DNA from: JAPPHA01 sp964291635
GTDB lineage: Bacteria; Pseudomonadota; Alphaproteobacteria; Rhodobacterales; Rhodobacteraceae
Assembly (NCBI GenBank): GCA_964291635.2
Contig: OZ219905.1
Span: 248,001-312,000 of the forward strand
Direction: 5' to 3'
Length of the DNA: 64,000 bases
Shown piece by piece: positions 55,601-64,000 of this stretch. The notes under the pieces were generated by a model that saw only the letters and a list, made by a program, of their open reading frames with translations, ran no database searches and was not told where the DNA came from. Numbering within the stretch: the stretch's first letter is position 1; every line of letters begins with the position of its first letter. The translations under genes and the position numbers were made by a program.

Positions 55601-57139
55601 TCACTGGTCAACCTGGATTTCACCACCGCGAAGCGGAATCACATAGGGCCGCTGTGCGATCGGAATGTCGAAAGAAACGCCGTCGCGCATACCGTAAAGC
55701 TCGTGCGGCTTGTAAAGCAGGAGCCAGCCCGACTCCTCCTCCGACAGTTCCAGCAGGCGCTGGTAAGCGTCGCGGCGCTCTATCGGGTCGGTTGCGAAAC
55801 GCGCCATTTCGTAGGTGGCTTCCCATTCGGGGTGCGAGGGGACCCAGAGATTGCGCTGTGCCGCCCATGATTTTGGCGACCAGTGGGTGTCAAACGCGCC
55901 CATCGGGTCCGGGTAGTACATGGGGTTCGACCAGGCGCGGAAATTGACGTCGTCGTGGTGGGGCTTCTTCGAGTGGAAGGTGGCCCAATCCTCCTCCTGC
56001 AGGCGCAAGTTCAAGCCGCACCCGGCCCACTGCTGCTGGATCACCTGCGCGGCGAGATCGCCATACAGGTAGTAATTGCCGGGATGCGAAATCACCATCT
56101 CCTCGCCGTCATAGCCCGCCTCCGCGAGCAGTCGACGCGCTTCCTCAGGGTCGTGCTTGATGTGCTCAAACCCTTCAATGTAGAGCGGTGCGCCGTACTC
56201 GGGGAACTGGTGGGCGGTTGGGCGCCCGGCAAGGCCGCCCCACAAGCCGTCGACCAGCGCCTGACGATCAGTGCAGAGGCGAACTGCCTTGCGGACCAGT
56301 GGGTTGTCGGTGGGCGGATTGGTCTGGTGGATGAGCCACACGTGGAACATGGGCCAGGTAACACCCTGCGTGCGGAAGCCCTCGGCGGGGATCGCCGACG
56401 CCTGGTCCGGTGGAATCTGGGCGATAATGTCGAATTCGCCGTTCACGAGACCAGTAACGCGGCTGGCCACTTCGGGCACATGGAGCATGGTGACCTTTTC
56501 CAGCGCGGACGGTTCACCCCAATGACCGTCGAAGCGTTCGAGGATCAGGCTTCGGCCCGGATCAAACTCAGTCACTTGATAAGGCCCGGTTCCGACCGGG
56601 TTGAGTCTGGCCTCGTCGAAGCCCACTTTCTCATGGTACTCTTTCGAGGCAATGCCGGCCGAGCGGGCCGAGATCAAGGTCAGAAAGGCGGGCTCTTCAC
56701 GAAGAGTATGGATGCGGACGGTATAGTTGTCGACCACTTCCACGTTCGAGAAATTGTAGTGCCAGCGGCCCCAGGCACTGAAGAACTCAGGGTCCTCATG
56801 ATGATACATGCGGTTGAGCGAGAACGCGACGTCATCAGCGTCAAATGTATCGCCGTTGTGGAAAACCACGCCTTCACGCAGTTTCAGTTCCCACACGGTT
56901 GGCTCAAGTTGGGTCCACTCTGTGGCAAGGCCAGCCTTGAACGACAACGGGGTGGAAAAGCTGTCGCGCTCGATCAGCGTGTCATAGATCTGATAGAGCA
57001 TCGGCGCCCCGGAGTTGCCGGTGTTGTCTTGGGGGTCCAGGCCTTTTTCGAAGGAGGGAAACGCGATGCGCAACTCCTGCGCCTGGGCGCCAAAAGCGGC
57101 TATCGCCGCCAGTGCGGCGATGACAATAAAATTCTTCAT
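55601..57139 (-). CDS. SBP5-family periplasmic binding protein, third operon
   Basis: The 512-aa protein has a signal peptide (residues about 1-20, ending AAFGAQAQEL). Family blocks are LREGVVFHNGDTFDADDVAF, LNPVGTGPYQVTEFDPGRSL, DNPLVRKAVRLCTDRQALVD and HDPEEARRLLAEAGYDGEEM. An AGGAAAGGAACC leader precedes the ATG at 57139. It starts the SBP-B-C-DF operon and has the shared AATCGATT promoter upstream. The substrate is unknown. Confidence 0.93.
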   Translation of the reverse strand: MKNFIVIAALAAIAAFGAQAQELRIAFPSFEKGLDPQDNTGNSGAPMLYQIYDTLIERDSFSTPLSFKAGLATEWTQLEPTVWELKLREGVVFHNGDTFDADDVAFSLNRMYHHEDPEFFSAWGRWHYNFSNVEVVDNYTVRIHTLREEPAFLTLISARSAGIASKEYHEKVGFDEARLNPVGTGPYQVTEFDPGRSLILERFDGHWGEPSALEKVTMLHVPEVASRVTGLVNGEFDIIAQIPPDQASAIPAEGFRTQGVTWPMFHVWLIHQTNPPTDNPLVRKAVRLCTDRQALVDGLWGGLAGRPTAHQFPEYGAPLYIEGFEHIKHDPEEARRLLAEAGYDGEEMVISHPGNYYLYGDLAAQVIQQQWAGCGLNLRLQEEDWATFHSKKPHHDDVNFRAWSNPMYYPDPMGAFDTHWSPKSWAAQRNLWVPSHPEWEATYEMARFATDPIERRDAYQRLLELSEEESGWLLLYKPHELYGMRDGVSFDIPIAQRPYVIPLRGGEIQVDQ

Positions 57140-57204
57140 GACGGTTCCTTTCCTTTTGGCGCCGATCAGATTCGGCGTCTAGAATATCTAGCTTTTTCTT
57201 TAGT

Positions 57205-57470
57205 ATGTCTCCAATCGATTAACTCAATGCAAACTGTCACAAAATCAATGCTGGCACCGTGAGCCACGAACTGGCTGACAGAATCGCCGACCCTTCATTC
57301 CCTCGGAGCCCGCCACGCATCATCAGAAGACAAAGCCCTTGTGGATGCCGCCGCTGGCTTTGACCGGCTGCTCCCCCGGGCCAGCGGGTTAGGCTGTGTA
57401 CATTTGACGCGCAATGGCCACCGCAAACACGTTCAAATACAGGTCAGGTTAGGGAAACTCGCTCTCAATA
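57205..57470 (-). promoter_or_regulatory. Shared SBP5 leader, third and diverged copy
   Basis: On the minus strand, TTGCAT (57232-57227), a 17-bp spacer with AATCGATT (57220-57213) and a tact-rich box precede the SBP5 gene. Upstream, likeness to the 37.0-37.6 kb block continues to about 57470, at roughly 75-80% by eye. Orientation relative to the SBP5 gene is the same in all three copies. Confidence 0.6.
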
Positions 57471-57592
57471 TGCTCCGGCGGCTCTGCCATATTGGAAAAT
57501 TCATTGTCTTCCATACCTCAAAACCGCCCGCCGCCTAATGGCTTGATTCTCTTTCACGATGCCGATTCCTGCAGCCTCTGGTGTCCCTTTCT

Positions 57593-58447
57593 TCATGCCT
57601 CCACGAAATCTCCGGGCTTTTTGCTCCGGCAGAACGGGCGGGCATCGTCTGCGTTGTGGTGCTCGATGCAGGTTTCGATCCCCGCAGCGACGCGGGCGAG
57701 GAAGGGCGAGGAATTCCGCCGAGCGGTGATGCTCGTGCATCTGGCCGGTGATTTTTGCGGTCGCGACGTCGAAGGCCGCCATCACGCAGGAGGTGCCGTT
57801 GCGCTTGCAATCATGGGTCCGGGTCTCGGCACGGCCGGGCTTCATCGGCAAGGGTTTCCGCGTCTGCCCCAGCGCCTGGATCCGCGTCTTCGCCTCCTCC
57901 GAGATGACCACAGCGTGGTTGGGCGGGTTGACGTAGAGGCCGACGACGCCGCGACGCTTCGGCGCGAACCGCGGGTAGCAGGAAACCCTGAATGTCCTGA
58001 CCCTGTGCGGTTTCTGGCCGTTGTGCTTCAGGACGCGGAACATCGTCAAGACGGCAATCCCCGGTTTCTTCGCCACCCCCCACAGCGTCCAGTGACTGGC
58101 GTGCGCCGGCGGCCTCGACGTCGCAAGCGCGATCCGTACGCTGACCTTGTCCGCCAATATCGGCATGCGACCCCGTATCCGGAGGATGTCGTAAGGTGGG
58201 CCGCCAACACCCGCCACGAGGAAGCGATTCCACCAGCGCCAAACCGTCGGCTTCGACATGCCGGTGACCCGCATCGTCCGCGACAGGGTGAAGCCGGCAC
58301 CGAGGTGAAGGATGATGGTCGCCCTCTGCACATGCTTGCGGACCGATGCGGATCGGTCCTGATCCGCTCAAGACGCACCAAGTCTTCGTCGCTCGGAACG
58401 ATCCGGGGTCTCCTGGTCTCTTTTGCCACTCCGGCCCCCGCTCCCAC
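57593..58447 (-). pseudogene. IS630-family transposase, frameshifted
   Basis: Three minus-strand frames are needed. RPRIVPSDEDLVRLERI is the N-terminus. LSRTMRVTGMSKPTVWRWWN to MAAFDVATAKITGQMHEHHR is the middle. ARVAAGIETCIEHHNADDAR is the C-terminus, ending at 57593. Frameshifts lie near 58345 and 57700. In the catalytic start (normally ...VDEKSQIQAL) the Asp is replaced (VVISEEAKTRIQAL). The element is dead. I could not find its terminal repeats. Confidence 0.82.
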
Positions 58448-58639
58448 CTTGAAACTGCGCGGCTTACGCAGGGAGCGGTCGAATCATACGTCACAGGAAA
58501 ATGGAATCCCCGAAAGCGATCGTAACACGAGCAGGACCTGACGAGACTGTAGGGAGAAGGCTCTCTGGCGTGCGGGAAGGGCTCATGGTTCCTCGGAAGC
58601 AGGCGAAGAAGGGGCGGGGCCCTGGCTCAATGACGGATC

Positions 58640-59140
58640 ATGTGTCCGGTTCAGACCGGAGCGGGCGAACCATGCCAGGTCCTACGACTTCGTCCAGGAT
58701 CGCACCCATGATGGGCGAGCCTTTAGAACGCTCAATATCATCGATGAGTTTACCAAGGAGGCGCTGGTGATCCGCGTGGATCGGAACTGGACTCGACTGA
58801 CGTGGTGGACGCCCGCCAGTTGCGTTAGTGAAGGCTGCGCAGGCGATCATGGCCTGTCAGCGCGTCATTCCGAAGGTGTTACGGCCCGGGGTTCATCGCT
58901 CGAATTGTTCGAGACTGGATTAGCGCAGTCGGCGCAAGGACGGCCAACATTGAGCCAGGCTCACCCTGGGAAATCGGCTACTGCGAAAGCTTCAACGCCC
59001 GCTTCCGGGACGAATTCCTCAACGTTGAGATCTTCTGCTCCCTGAAAGAGGCCCAGATCATCATCGAAGAATGGCGGCGCCACGACAACACCGTCAGGCC
59101 ACATGGCGCCCTGGGAAACCGACCGCCCGCTCCGGTGAGC
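58640..59140 (+). pseudogene. IS3-family transposase (OrfB) remnant
   Basis: Frames spell SYDFVQDRTHDGRAFRTLNI, then, in another frame, FIARIVRDWISAVGARTANI and GSPWEIGYCESFNARFRDEF, ending RRHDNTVRPHGALGNRPPAP. This is the integrase core of an IS3-family OrfB with the catalytic Glu in PWEIGYCESF. About half the core is missing between the two parts, and no orfA is seen. Confidence 0.8.
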
Positions 59141-59200
59141 TTCGCCGACGGACCACAGGCCGGTCATCCACTTACAATCAAACCGGACCACCTGCCGAAG

Positions 59201-59610
59201 GCCGATCAGAGGCAACCCTGCTCTTCGTCGTTGACTTGGCCCGGATTGCCGAAGGCGTATCCGCCTGGACGCGAGCCGTGTTGGCCGAGCCCAAATAGGC
59301 ACGGACGCGCGCGGTTACTTCTCCCAACCGTCCACGATTGAAGCGGCAAGCTGCAGGAAATCCTGGATCAGTGGCCGGTTGCGACGCGATTTCAGGCAGA
59401 TGATATAGGCGCGCGTGAACATCTCGGAATCCGTGACCAATAGCGGTCGCAGTTCTGGATGCGGCGCGAATTCCGTCTCGGAAATGACGCCGATGCCGAG
59501 CCCTCGGATGATCGCTTCACGCAGACCCTCGCGGCTCTCGATCTCGAAGACCGGTTCCGGCGTCACGCCTCGCGTGGTCGCGGCGCTGTTGAAGGCCTCC
59601 TGGGTCGTGG
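59201..59610. repeat. Direct repeat of 51464-51872 (LysR end plus flank)
   Basis: The 114 bp after the LysR stop and the first 295 bp of the gene's 3' end are repeated at 51464-51872 in the same orientation, with roughly 85-90% likeness by eye. The pair flanks the third SBP5 operon and the IS630/IS3 remnants. Confidence 0.85.
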
Positions 59611-60193
59611 AACTGGCGGTGCGGACGATCATGTCCTCGCCTTCAAGTTCCTTCAGGCGAATACTGCGTCTCCGGGCCAGCCTGTGTCGCCGGTTCACGA
59701 CCACGAATATCCTGTGCCGGTTGTAGAACACCGAATGAATGGTGTCGCTGGCGCAGTCGCGCCCGACAAATCCGATATCGGCCCTGAACTCCTCCAGATC
59801 GTTCATGACGTCCTCGATCAGCCCAAGGCGAACGGAGCACTTGATGCTGGGGCGTTGCTCGCGAAAGGCTACGAGAAGTTCCATGACGTCATAGGGACCC
59901 ACCGCACTGAATCTGAGTTCGCCAATCTCGAGATTCTTGGCCGCATCGAGAAAGGCGATGGCTTCCTGCGCGTGGCCGTGGAGGTCGTGCGTGATGCGAT
60001 GCAGGGTCCGACCCGCCGAAGTCAGCCTGATGGATCGGCCCTTGCGGTGGAACAGTTCGACACCGAACCGCGCCTCCAAGTTGCCCACGTGCGATGAAAT
60101 GGTCGGCTGACCCACGTTAAGTTTCTGCGCCGCACGGGTGAAGCTGCCCTCGGTCGCGACATGATGGAACGCTTCAAGCCACTTTTGATACAT
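59315..60193 (-). CDS. LysR-family transcriptional regulator
   Basis: The 292-aa protein has an N-terminal winged helix-turn-helix (residues about 1-60, EGSFTRAAQKLNVGQPTISS HV in part) and a periplasmic-binding-type effector domain (LRFSAVGPYDVMELLVAFRE; GLREAIIRGLGIGVISETEF). It recalls the LysR group linked to aminoethylphosphonate use, but this is from memory. It is divergent from the aldolase operon at 60481, which it probably controls in response to a pathway compound. Confidence 0.92.
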   Translation of the reverse strand: MYQKWLEAFHHVATEGSFTRAAQKLNVGQPTISSHVGNLEARFGVELFHRKGRSIRLTSAGRTLHRITHDLHGHAQEAIAFLDAAKNLEIGELRFSAVGPYDVMELLVAFREQRPSIKCSVRLGLIEDVMNDLEEFRADIGFVGRDCASDTIHSVFYNRHRIFVVVNRRHRLARRRSIRLKELEGEDMIVRTASSTTQEAFNSAATTRGVTPEPVFEIESREGLREAIIRGLGIGVISETEFAPHPELRPLLVTDSEMFTRAYIICLKSRRNRPLIQDFLQLAASIVDGWEK

Positions 60194-60246
60194 TGATCAG
60201 ATCGATGGAATGCTCACGTTTTCCAATTTTACCAGATATCAGGCCG

Positions 60247-60320
60247 AATGCTAGCCTGTATTGAATTCGAGCCCTGCGGGGACAATGCTAGCCTGTATTG
60301 AATTCGAGCCCTGCGGGGAC
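60247..60320. repeat. Perfect tandem duplication of a 37-bp unit
   Basis: The units at 60247-60283 and 60284-60320 are identical. Each begins aatgctagcctg and ends gccctgcggggac. They lie in the 287-bp gap between the LysR gene and the aldolase gene, so they may double a regulator site. Two copies are too few and too close for a CRISPR array. Confidence 0.9.
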
Positions 60321-60480
60321 ATGGAACTGGTGGCGTAACGATGGGCAGCAACCAAGCCGAACTGAACGGTATCATCTTGCTGCACAAAACAATGTGCCGG
60401 ACTGACGCTGACGATCCGAACATTTCGGTTGTCGGATTCTCCGGGATTGTTCACCGAAAACCACGGGTCGGGTTGTTACC

Positions 60481-61353
60481 ATGCCACTGACAGGTATGAA
60501 GCAGATCCTGCCGCATGCCGTCGCCGGCGGCTATGGTGTGGCTGCGTTCAATCCGGTTGACTACAATTCCGCAAAGGCCATGGTTGACGCCGCAGCGGCG
60601 CTGGACGCGCCGGTGATCCTGCAGACCTCGGTGAAGACAGTCAAGTACTGGGGCCACGCGGCCTGCGCCGGTTGGATCAGGGAACTGGCTGCCGATGCGA
60701 GCGTGCCGATTTCATTGCACCTCGACCACTGTCAGGATCTCGACGTCATTCGCGGCTGCATCGATTATGGCTGGACCGACGTGATGATCGATGCCTCGGC
60801 CCTGCCTTTCGAAGAGAACCTGGCCATGTCCCGCGAAGTCGTAACGATGGCGGCGGCAGCCGGGATGGGCGTGGAGGCGGAGTTGGGCCGGATCGTCGGC
60901 GTTGAGGACGACATTTTTGTGGATGCGCGCGATGCCCATCTCACGGAAGTCGATGAGGCCGTGCGTTTTTGCCGCGATCTGGACCTGGCGGTGTTCGCGC
61001 CCGCCATCGGCACCGCGCACGGCTACTACTCGGGTGAACCGAACGTTGCATTTGACCGGATCGAGGAAATTCATCAGCGCACGGGCAAGCCGCTGGCCTT
61101 GCATGGAGGCACCGGGCTGGCCGACGACGTTTTCGCCAAATCGATCGCCCGCGGCTGTGCCAAGATCAACATCTCGACACAGCTCAAGCACGCCTTCATC
61201 GACGGGTTCGCCGCGTACCACCGGGACAACCCGGACGACTACGAACCGCTTCGGGTTATCGAGGCGCAGTACGAGGCACTCCTGGCTGTTTTCACCGAGC
61301 GGATCGAGCAGTTCGGCGGCGGCGGGCAGGGCTCGACGATACTGGCCACGTGA
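60481..61353 (+). CDS. Class II ketose-bisphosphate aldolase
   Basis: Zinc-dependent aldolase of 290 aa in the fructose/tagatose-bisphosphate aldolase family. The metal and catalytic motif is PISLHLDHCQD (about residue 80). Further motifs are GTAHGYYSGEPNVAFDRI, LALHGGTGLADDVF and CAKINISTQLKHAF. It cleaves a ketose (bis)phosphate into two three-carbon parts, or a related compound. It is the first gene of the operon divergent from LysR. Close linkage to a CbbY-like phosphatase and two phosphonate-like genes suggests an unusual substrate. Confidence 0.93.
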   Translation: MPLTGMKQILPHAVAGGYGVAAFNPVDYNSAKAMVDAAAALDAPVILQTSVKTVKYWGHAACAGWIRELAADASVPISLHLDHCQDLDVIRGCIDYGWTDVMIDASALPFEENLAMSREVVTMAAAAGMGVEAELGRIVGVEDDIFVDARDAHLTEVDEAVRFCRDLDLAVFAPAIGTAHGYYSGEPNVAFDRIEEIHQRTGKPLALHGGTGLADDVFAKSIARGCAKINISTQLKHAFIDGFAAYHRDNPDDYEPLRVIEAQYEALLAVFTERIEQFGGGGQGSTILAT

Positions 61354-61387
61354 TGCCGGTGGCCAAGCTGTTATTGGGGAGCGACTC

Positions 61388-62140
61388 ATAATCAAGGCAC
61401 TTCTTTTCGACTGCGACGGCGTTCTCGTCGACACCGAACGTGACGGCCACCGTGTGGCGTTCAATCGCGCGTTCGCCGCTAAAGGCCTGGGGATCGAGTG
61501 GTGTATCGCGTCGTATGGTGAGCTGTTGAAGGTCGCGGGCGGCAAGGAGCGCATGCGCCACTACTTCGACAGTACGGACTGGCCCGTTGGCATCGACGAC
61601 CGCGATGCATTCATCAGGGATCTGCACAGGTCCAAAACCGATATCTTCATGCAGATTATCGGGGACGGACAGTTGCCGTTGCGGTCCGGAATTACCCGGC
61701 TGGTCGATGAAGCAATCGCGACGGGATTGACACTGGCCGTCTGCTCCACTTCGAATGAACGCTCGGTAACGCTGATTGTCGAGCGTTTGCTCGGTGAAGC
61801 GCGTCACAGACGGTTCGCCGCAATCTTTGCCGGCGACGTCGTGTCGCGAAAGAAGCCGGACCCCGAGATTTACGAACTCGCGGCGCAGCGATTGGGGCTG
61901 GCCGCCGCAGAGTGCGTGGTGATCGAAGACAGCCGCAACGGGCTGCTGGCAGCGAAGGGGGCCGGGATGCGTTGCGTCATCACGATCAGCGGATATACTG
62001 GCGACGAAGATTTTTCCGAGGCAGACGCCGTTTACCCGGAACTGGGCGACCCGCCGGCCGTACACGTGACGCTGGAAGATGTACTGCTGTCGCGACGTGC
62101 GATTCCAGGTAGACCTGTCGAGTCGGTGCGAATTCAATGA
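61388..62140 (+). CDS. HAD-family phosphatase, CbbY-like, with no normal start codon
   Basis: The 250-aa protein has HAD motifs I (LLFDCDGVLVDTERDG), II (AVCSTSNERS), III (VVSRKKPDPEIYELA) and IV (CVVIEDSRNGLLAAKGAG). The cap region with GGKERMRHYFD resembles CbbY, a xylulose-1,5-bisphosphate phosphatase. No ATG, GTG or TTG lies in frame between the aldolase stop and motif I. An ATA at 61388 has GGGGAG 5 nt upstream, and an ATT is at 61373. Translation may use a rare start or the gene may be silenced. All catalytic residues are kept. Confidence 0.82.
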   Translation: MIKALLFDCDGVLVDTERDGHRVAFNRAFAAKGLGIEWCIASYGELLKVAGGKERMRHYFDSTDWPVGIDDRDAFIRDLHRSKTDIFMQIIGDGQLPLRSGITRLVDEAIATGLTLAVCSTSNERSVTLIVERLLGEARHRRFAAIFAGDVVSRKKPDPEIYELAAQRLGLAAAECVVIEDSRNGLLAAKGAGMRCVITISGYTGDEDFSEADAVYPELGDPPAVHVTLEDVLLSRRAIPGRPVESVRIQ

Positions 62141-62378
62141 ATTCCGCGAAAACAACCTGTGCCATCAGCCACGAGGCCGTTGGCCCAGTCGCGGCATCCG
62201 CCGGTCACCCGCTGCCGGTCGCGGTCGGAGGCGGTTTCGCCACACCGAGCGTCACTCCAACTCGAGAGCAAAAAGGAGACGTGAATTATGCGAAGTCGAG
62301 GTTTCGCCCCAAAAAAGGCAGTGCCGCTCTCGCGCCATGAGCTGGCGTCGGGAACGGGCTGACGGAATCGGAGGCAGA

Positions 62379-63506
62379 ATGTCATCACAAACAGGCAAGG
62401 TTGTGCTCTTCATGGGCGTCGGCTTACCACTGGAGGCAGCAGAGTTCCCATTACCGGAAGAGCTGGAGCCGGGTGCGATTCTTGTCCGCACCAGCATCGC
62501 TACCGTGTGCGGCTCGGACATGCACAGCTGGCGCGGGCGCAGGCCTTTTCCGACCCCATCCGTGCTCGGCCATGAAGGGCTCGGCATCATCGAGCGGCTC
62601 GGGCGCGGTATCACTGGAGATGCCGCCGGCAACCTGCTGTCCGTTGGAGACCGTATCACCTGGTCCATCATGGCCAACTGCGGCAACTGCTATTACTGCA
62701 GGATGACGGACCTGCCGCAGAAGTGCCAGAATCTCTTCAAGTACGGACACGACAAAAGCGACGTGCCCCCGTATTTCCTGGGCACATTTGGCGAGTACGT
62801 CTATCTCAAGCCGGGCACCGGTGTGTTCAAGGTCCCGGACGACATGACGGATGAGGAAGCGTCGCCCCTGATGTGCGCGGCAGCGACGGTAACCGGCGGC
62901 CTTGACAGAATCGACATGCAAACCGGCGACACCGTTGTCATCCAGGGAGCCGGGATGCTCGGCCTTTACGCCGCCGCATTCGCCAAGGAACAGGGCGCCA
63001 GACAGGTCGTCATGATCGACATCCTGGACAAGCGCCTCGAACTGGCAAGGGAATTCGGCGCCGATGTGTGCATCAACGCCGACGGGTGCACGGATGAGGC
63101 GTTGATTGAAAACGTCCATGACCTCACCCGCGGCATCGGCGCCGACCTCGTGGTCGAGGTCAGCGGCTATGCCAAGGTTGTACCGCTGGGCGCAAAATTG
63201 CTGCGCACCGGCGGCAAGTACCTGATGCAGGGGGCGGTCTATCCGAACGACAGCTTCACCCTTGATTCATGTGACGTGATCATCAAGTGTCTGACCATCA
63301 AGGGGCTTCACAACTATCATTCGAAATACCTCGGACGCGCGATGGACCTGGTTCACAAGAGCCGATCGAGGTACCCCTATGAGAAACTCTCAGGCCCCAG
63401 TTTTCCGCTGACAGCCGAGGGCGTGACATCCGCGCTCGAGGCATTAGAGAACCGTACTGCTATCCGGCCGATAGTAAGACCTCAAGCTGCAAAAGGAGAC
63501 CCCTGA
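62379..63506 (+). CDS. Zinc-binding alcohol dehydrogenase, phosphonate-associated type
   Basis: Medium-chain dehydrogenase of 375 aa. Catalytic zinc residues lie in TVCGSDMHSW and VLGHEGLGII; structural zinc cysteines in NCGNCYYCRMTDLPQKC. The NAD site is VVIQGAGMLGLYAAAFA. The LPQKCQNLFKYGHDKSD stretch recalls the family named for phosphonate catabolism clusters (TIGR03366, from memory). The ATG at 62379 follows GGAGGCAG. Its stop overlaps the next ATG (TGATG), and the next gene is phosphonatase-like, which fits. Confidence 0.88.
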   Translation: MSSQTGKVVLFMGVGLPLEAAEFPLPEELEPGAILVRTSIATVCGSDMHSWRGRRPFPTPSVLGHEGLGIIERLGRGITGDAAGNLLSVGDRITWSIMANCGNCYYCRMTDLPQKCQNLFKYGHDKSDVPPYFLGTFGEYVYLKPGTGVFKVPDDMTDEEASPLMCAAATVTGGLDRIDMQTGDTVVIQGAGMLGLYAAAFAKEQGARQVVMIDILDKRLELAREFGADVCINADGCTDEALIENVHDLTRGIGADLVVEVSGYAKVVPLGAKLLRTGGKYLMQGAVYPNDSFTLDSCDVIIKCLTIKGLHNYHSKYLGRAMDLVHKSRSRYPYEKLSGPSFPLTAEGVTSALEALENRTAIRPIVRPQAAKGDP

Positions 63507-64000
63507 TGGGCAAAGTAAGCATGGTGATGTTCGATCTTTCCGGTACGACCGTCCACGACGATACCGGTGTACGGGATTGCCTGTACAAGGCAGCCGTGGA
63601 GTTCAACCTGGACACCACACCCGACGAGATACTGCTCAATATGGGCACCAACAAGATTCATCTCTACCAGTTCCTGATTTCCAGGGCACAGGGCAAGGAC
63701 CTCAAGATAGAGGATTTCGAAAAGACCAAAGATCCCGAAACGCTTGAGGAAGCCACGACGATTTTCGACCGGTACACGGAAATCATGATCAATCACTACC
63801 GCAACGAGGTCAGGGAAGTGCCCGGGGCTGTCGATACGTTCAAGTGGTGTCACGACCACGGAATCCTGGTCGCCACGGACACCGGCTTTCATCGAGACGT
63901 CACGACTGCCATCATGGACGGGCTGGGCTGGGTGAAGGACGGACTCGTTGATGTCGCTGTCGATGTCGAACATGTGCCCGGCGAACGAGGCCGGCCGGCA
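63506..64000 (+). CDS. Phosphonatase-like HAD hydrolase (cut by window end)
   Basis: At least 165 codons are present and the frame is still open at 64000. HAD motif I is MVMFDLSGTTVHDD and motif II LVATDTGFHRDVTTAI. The cap region (IHLYQFLISRAQGKDLK) and overall style recall the phosphonatase-like group (TIGR03351, from memory). It is translationally coupled to the dehydrogenase (TGATG), with AAAAGGAG upstream. A true phosphonoacetaldehyde hydrolase would need a cap lysine that I cannot confirm. Confidence 0.85.
   Translation, partial: MGKVSMVMFDLSGTTVHDDTGVRDCLYKAAVEFNLDTTPDEILLNMGTNKIHLYQFLISRAQGKDLKIEDFEKTKDPETLEEATTIFDRYTEIMINHYRNEVREVPGAVDTFKWCHDHGILVATDTGFHRDVTTAIMDGLGWVKDGLVDVAVDVEHVPGERGRPA

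Noticed and set aside
55883..57262. A 459-codon plus-strand open frame
   Set aside because: It is antisense to the third SBP5 gene and has no domain likeness.
60247..60320. Possible CRISPR array
   Set aside because: There are only two adjacent copies with no spacer and no cas genes; it is a simple tandem duplication.

Overview
The window is high-GC bacterial DNA that looks like an alphaproteobacterium rich in transport genes. This rests on protein style: ABC and TRAP importers, a fused CysNC, an IclR/Gfo-Idh pair and a ugpBAEC operon. No rRNA, tRNA or CRISPR array was seen. The many broken genes and the seven or so kinds of transposase sequence suggest a genome in flux, for example a host-associated lineage, but that is inference.

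Layout. (1) 1-5.1 kb: a MalFG-type sugar ABC importer on the minus strand, divergent from an IclR regulator and a Gfo/Idh/MocA dehydrogenase. (2) 5.5-12.3 kb: a 2-hydroxyacid dehydrogenase, a phytoene-desaturase-like flavoprotein, a TRAP transporter (dctPQM) and the first part of a glutathione S-transferase gene. (3) 12.3-15.7 kb: a nested insertion that splits this GST gene. It holds a DUF4338 scrap, a two-gene unit with a HEPN protein, a broken DDE transposase, and an intact TnpB gene enclosed by 20/21-matching inverted repeats. (4) 16.5-19.3 kb: sulfate activation genes cysD and cysNC. (5) 19.7-26.8 kb: a minus-strand ugpBAEC operon that continues into a frameshifted DUF1868 2H-phosphoesterase gene and an inositol-monophosphatase-family gene, with a divergent ROK regulator. 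(6) 27.8-50.9 kb: two complete sets of peptide/oligosaccharide-type (SBP5) ABC transporter parts, two fully identical sugar-phosphate isomerase/epimerase proteins on a 1.58-kb direct repeat, a third diverged isomerase, a transaldolase, and IS4, ISAzo13 and IS256 elements. (7) 51.5-59.6 kb: a third SBP5 operon on the minus strand, with IS630 and IS3 remnants, flanked by directly repeated ends of a LysR gene. (8) 59.3-64 kb: a LysR regulator divergent from a class II aldolase, a CbbY-like HAD phosphatase, a zinc dehydrogenase and a phosphonatase-like HAD protein cut by the window end.

How it fits together. The SBP5 importers, the isomerases, the transaldolase and the aldolase/HAD/dehydrogenase set suggest uptake and breakdown of several related sugars or sugar derivatives. 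The three intact SBP5 genes share a promoter-like leader: a TTGCAT box 17 bp before an A/T-rich box, with an AATCGATT palindrome in the spacer. They may therefore answer to one regulator. The last cluster resembles phosphonate-associated families. The most notable structures are the TnpB element with terminal inverted repeats, the HEPN pair, the direct repeats around two transport operons, and an IS256 insertion that removed one ATPase start codon and supplied another.
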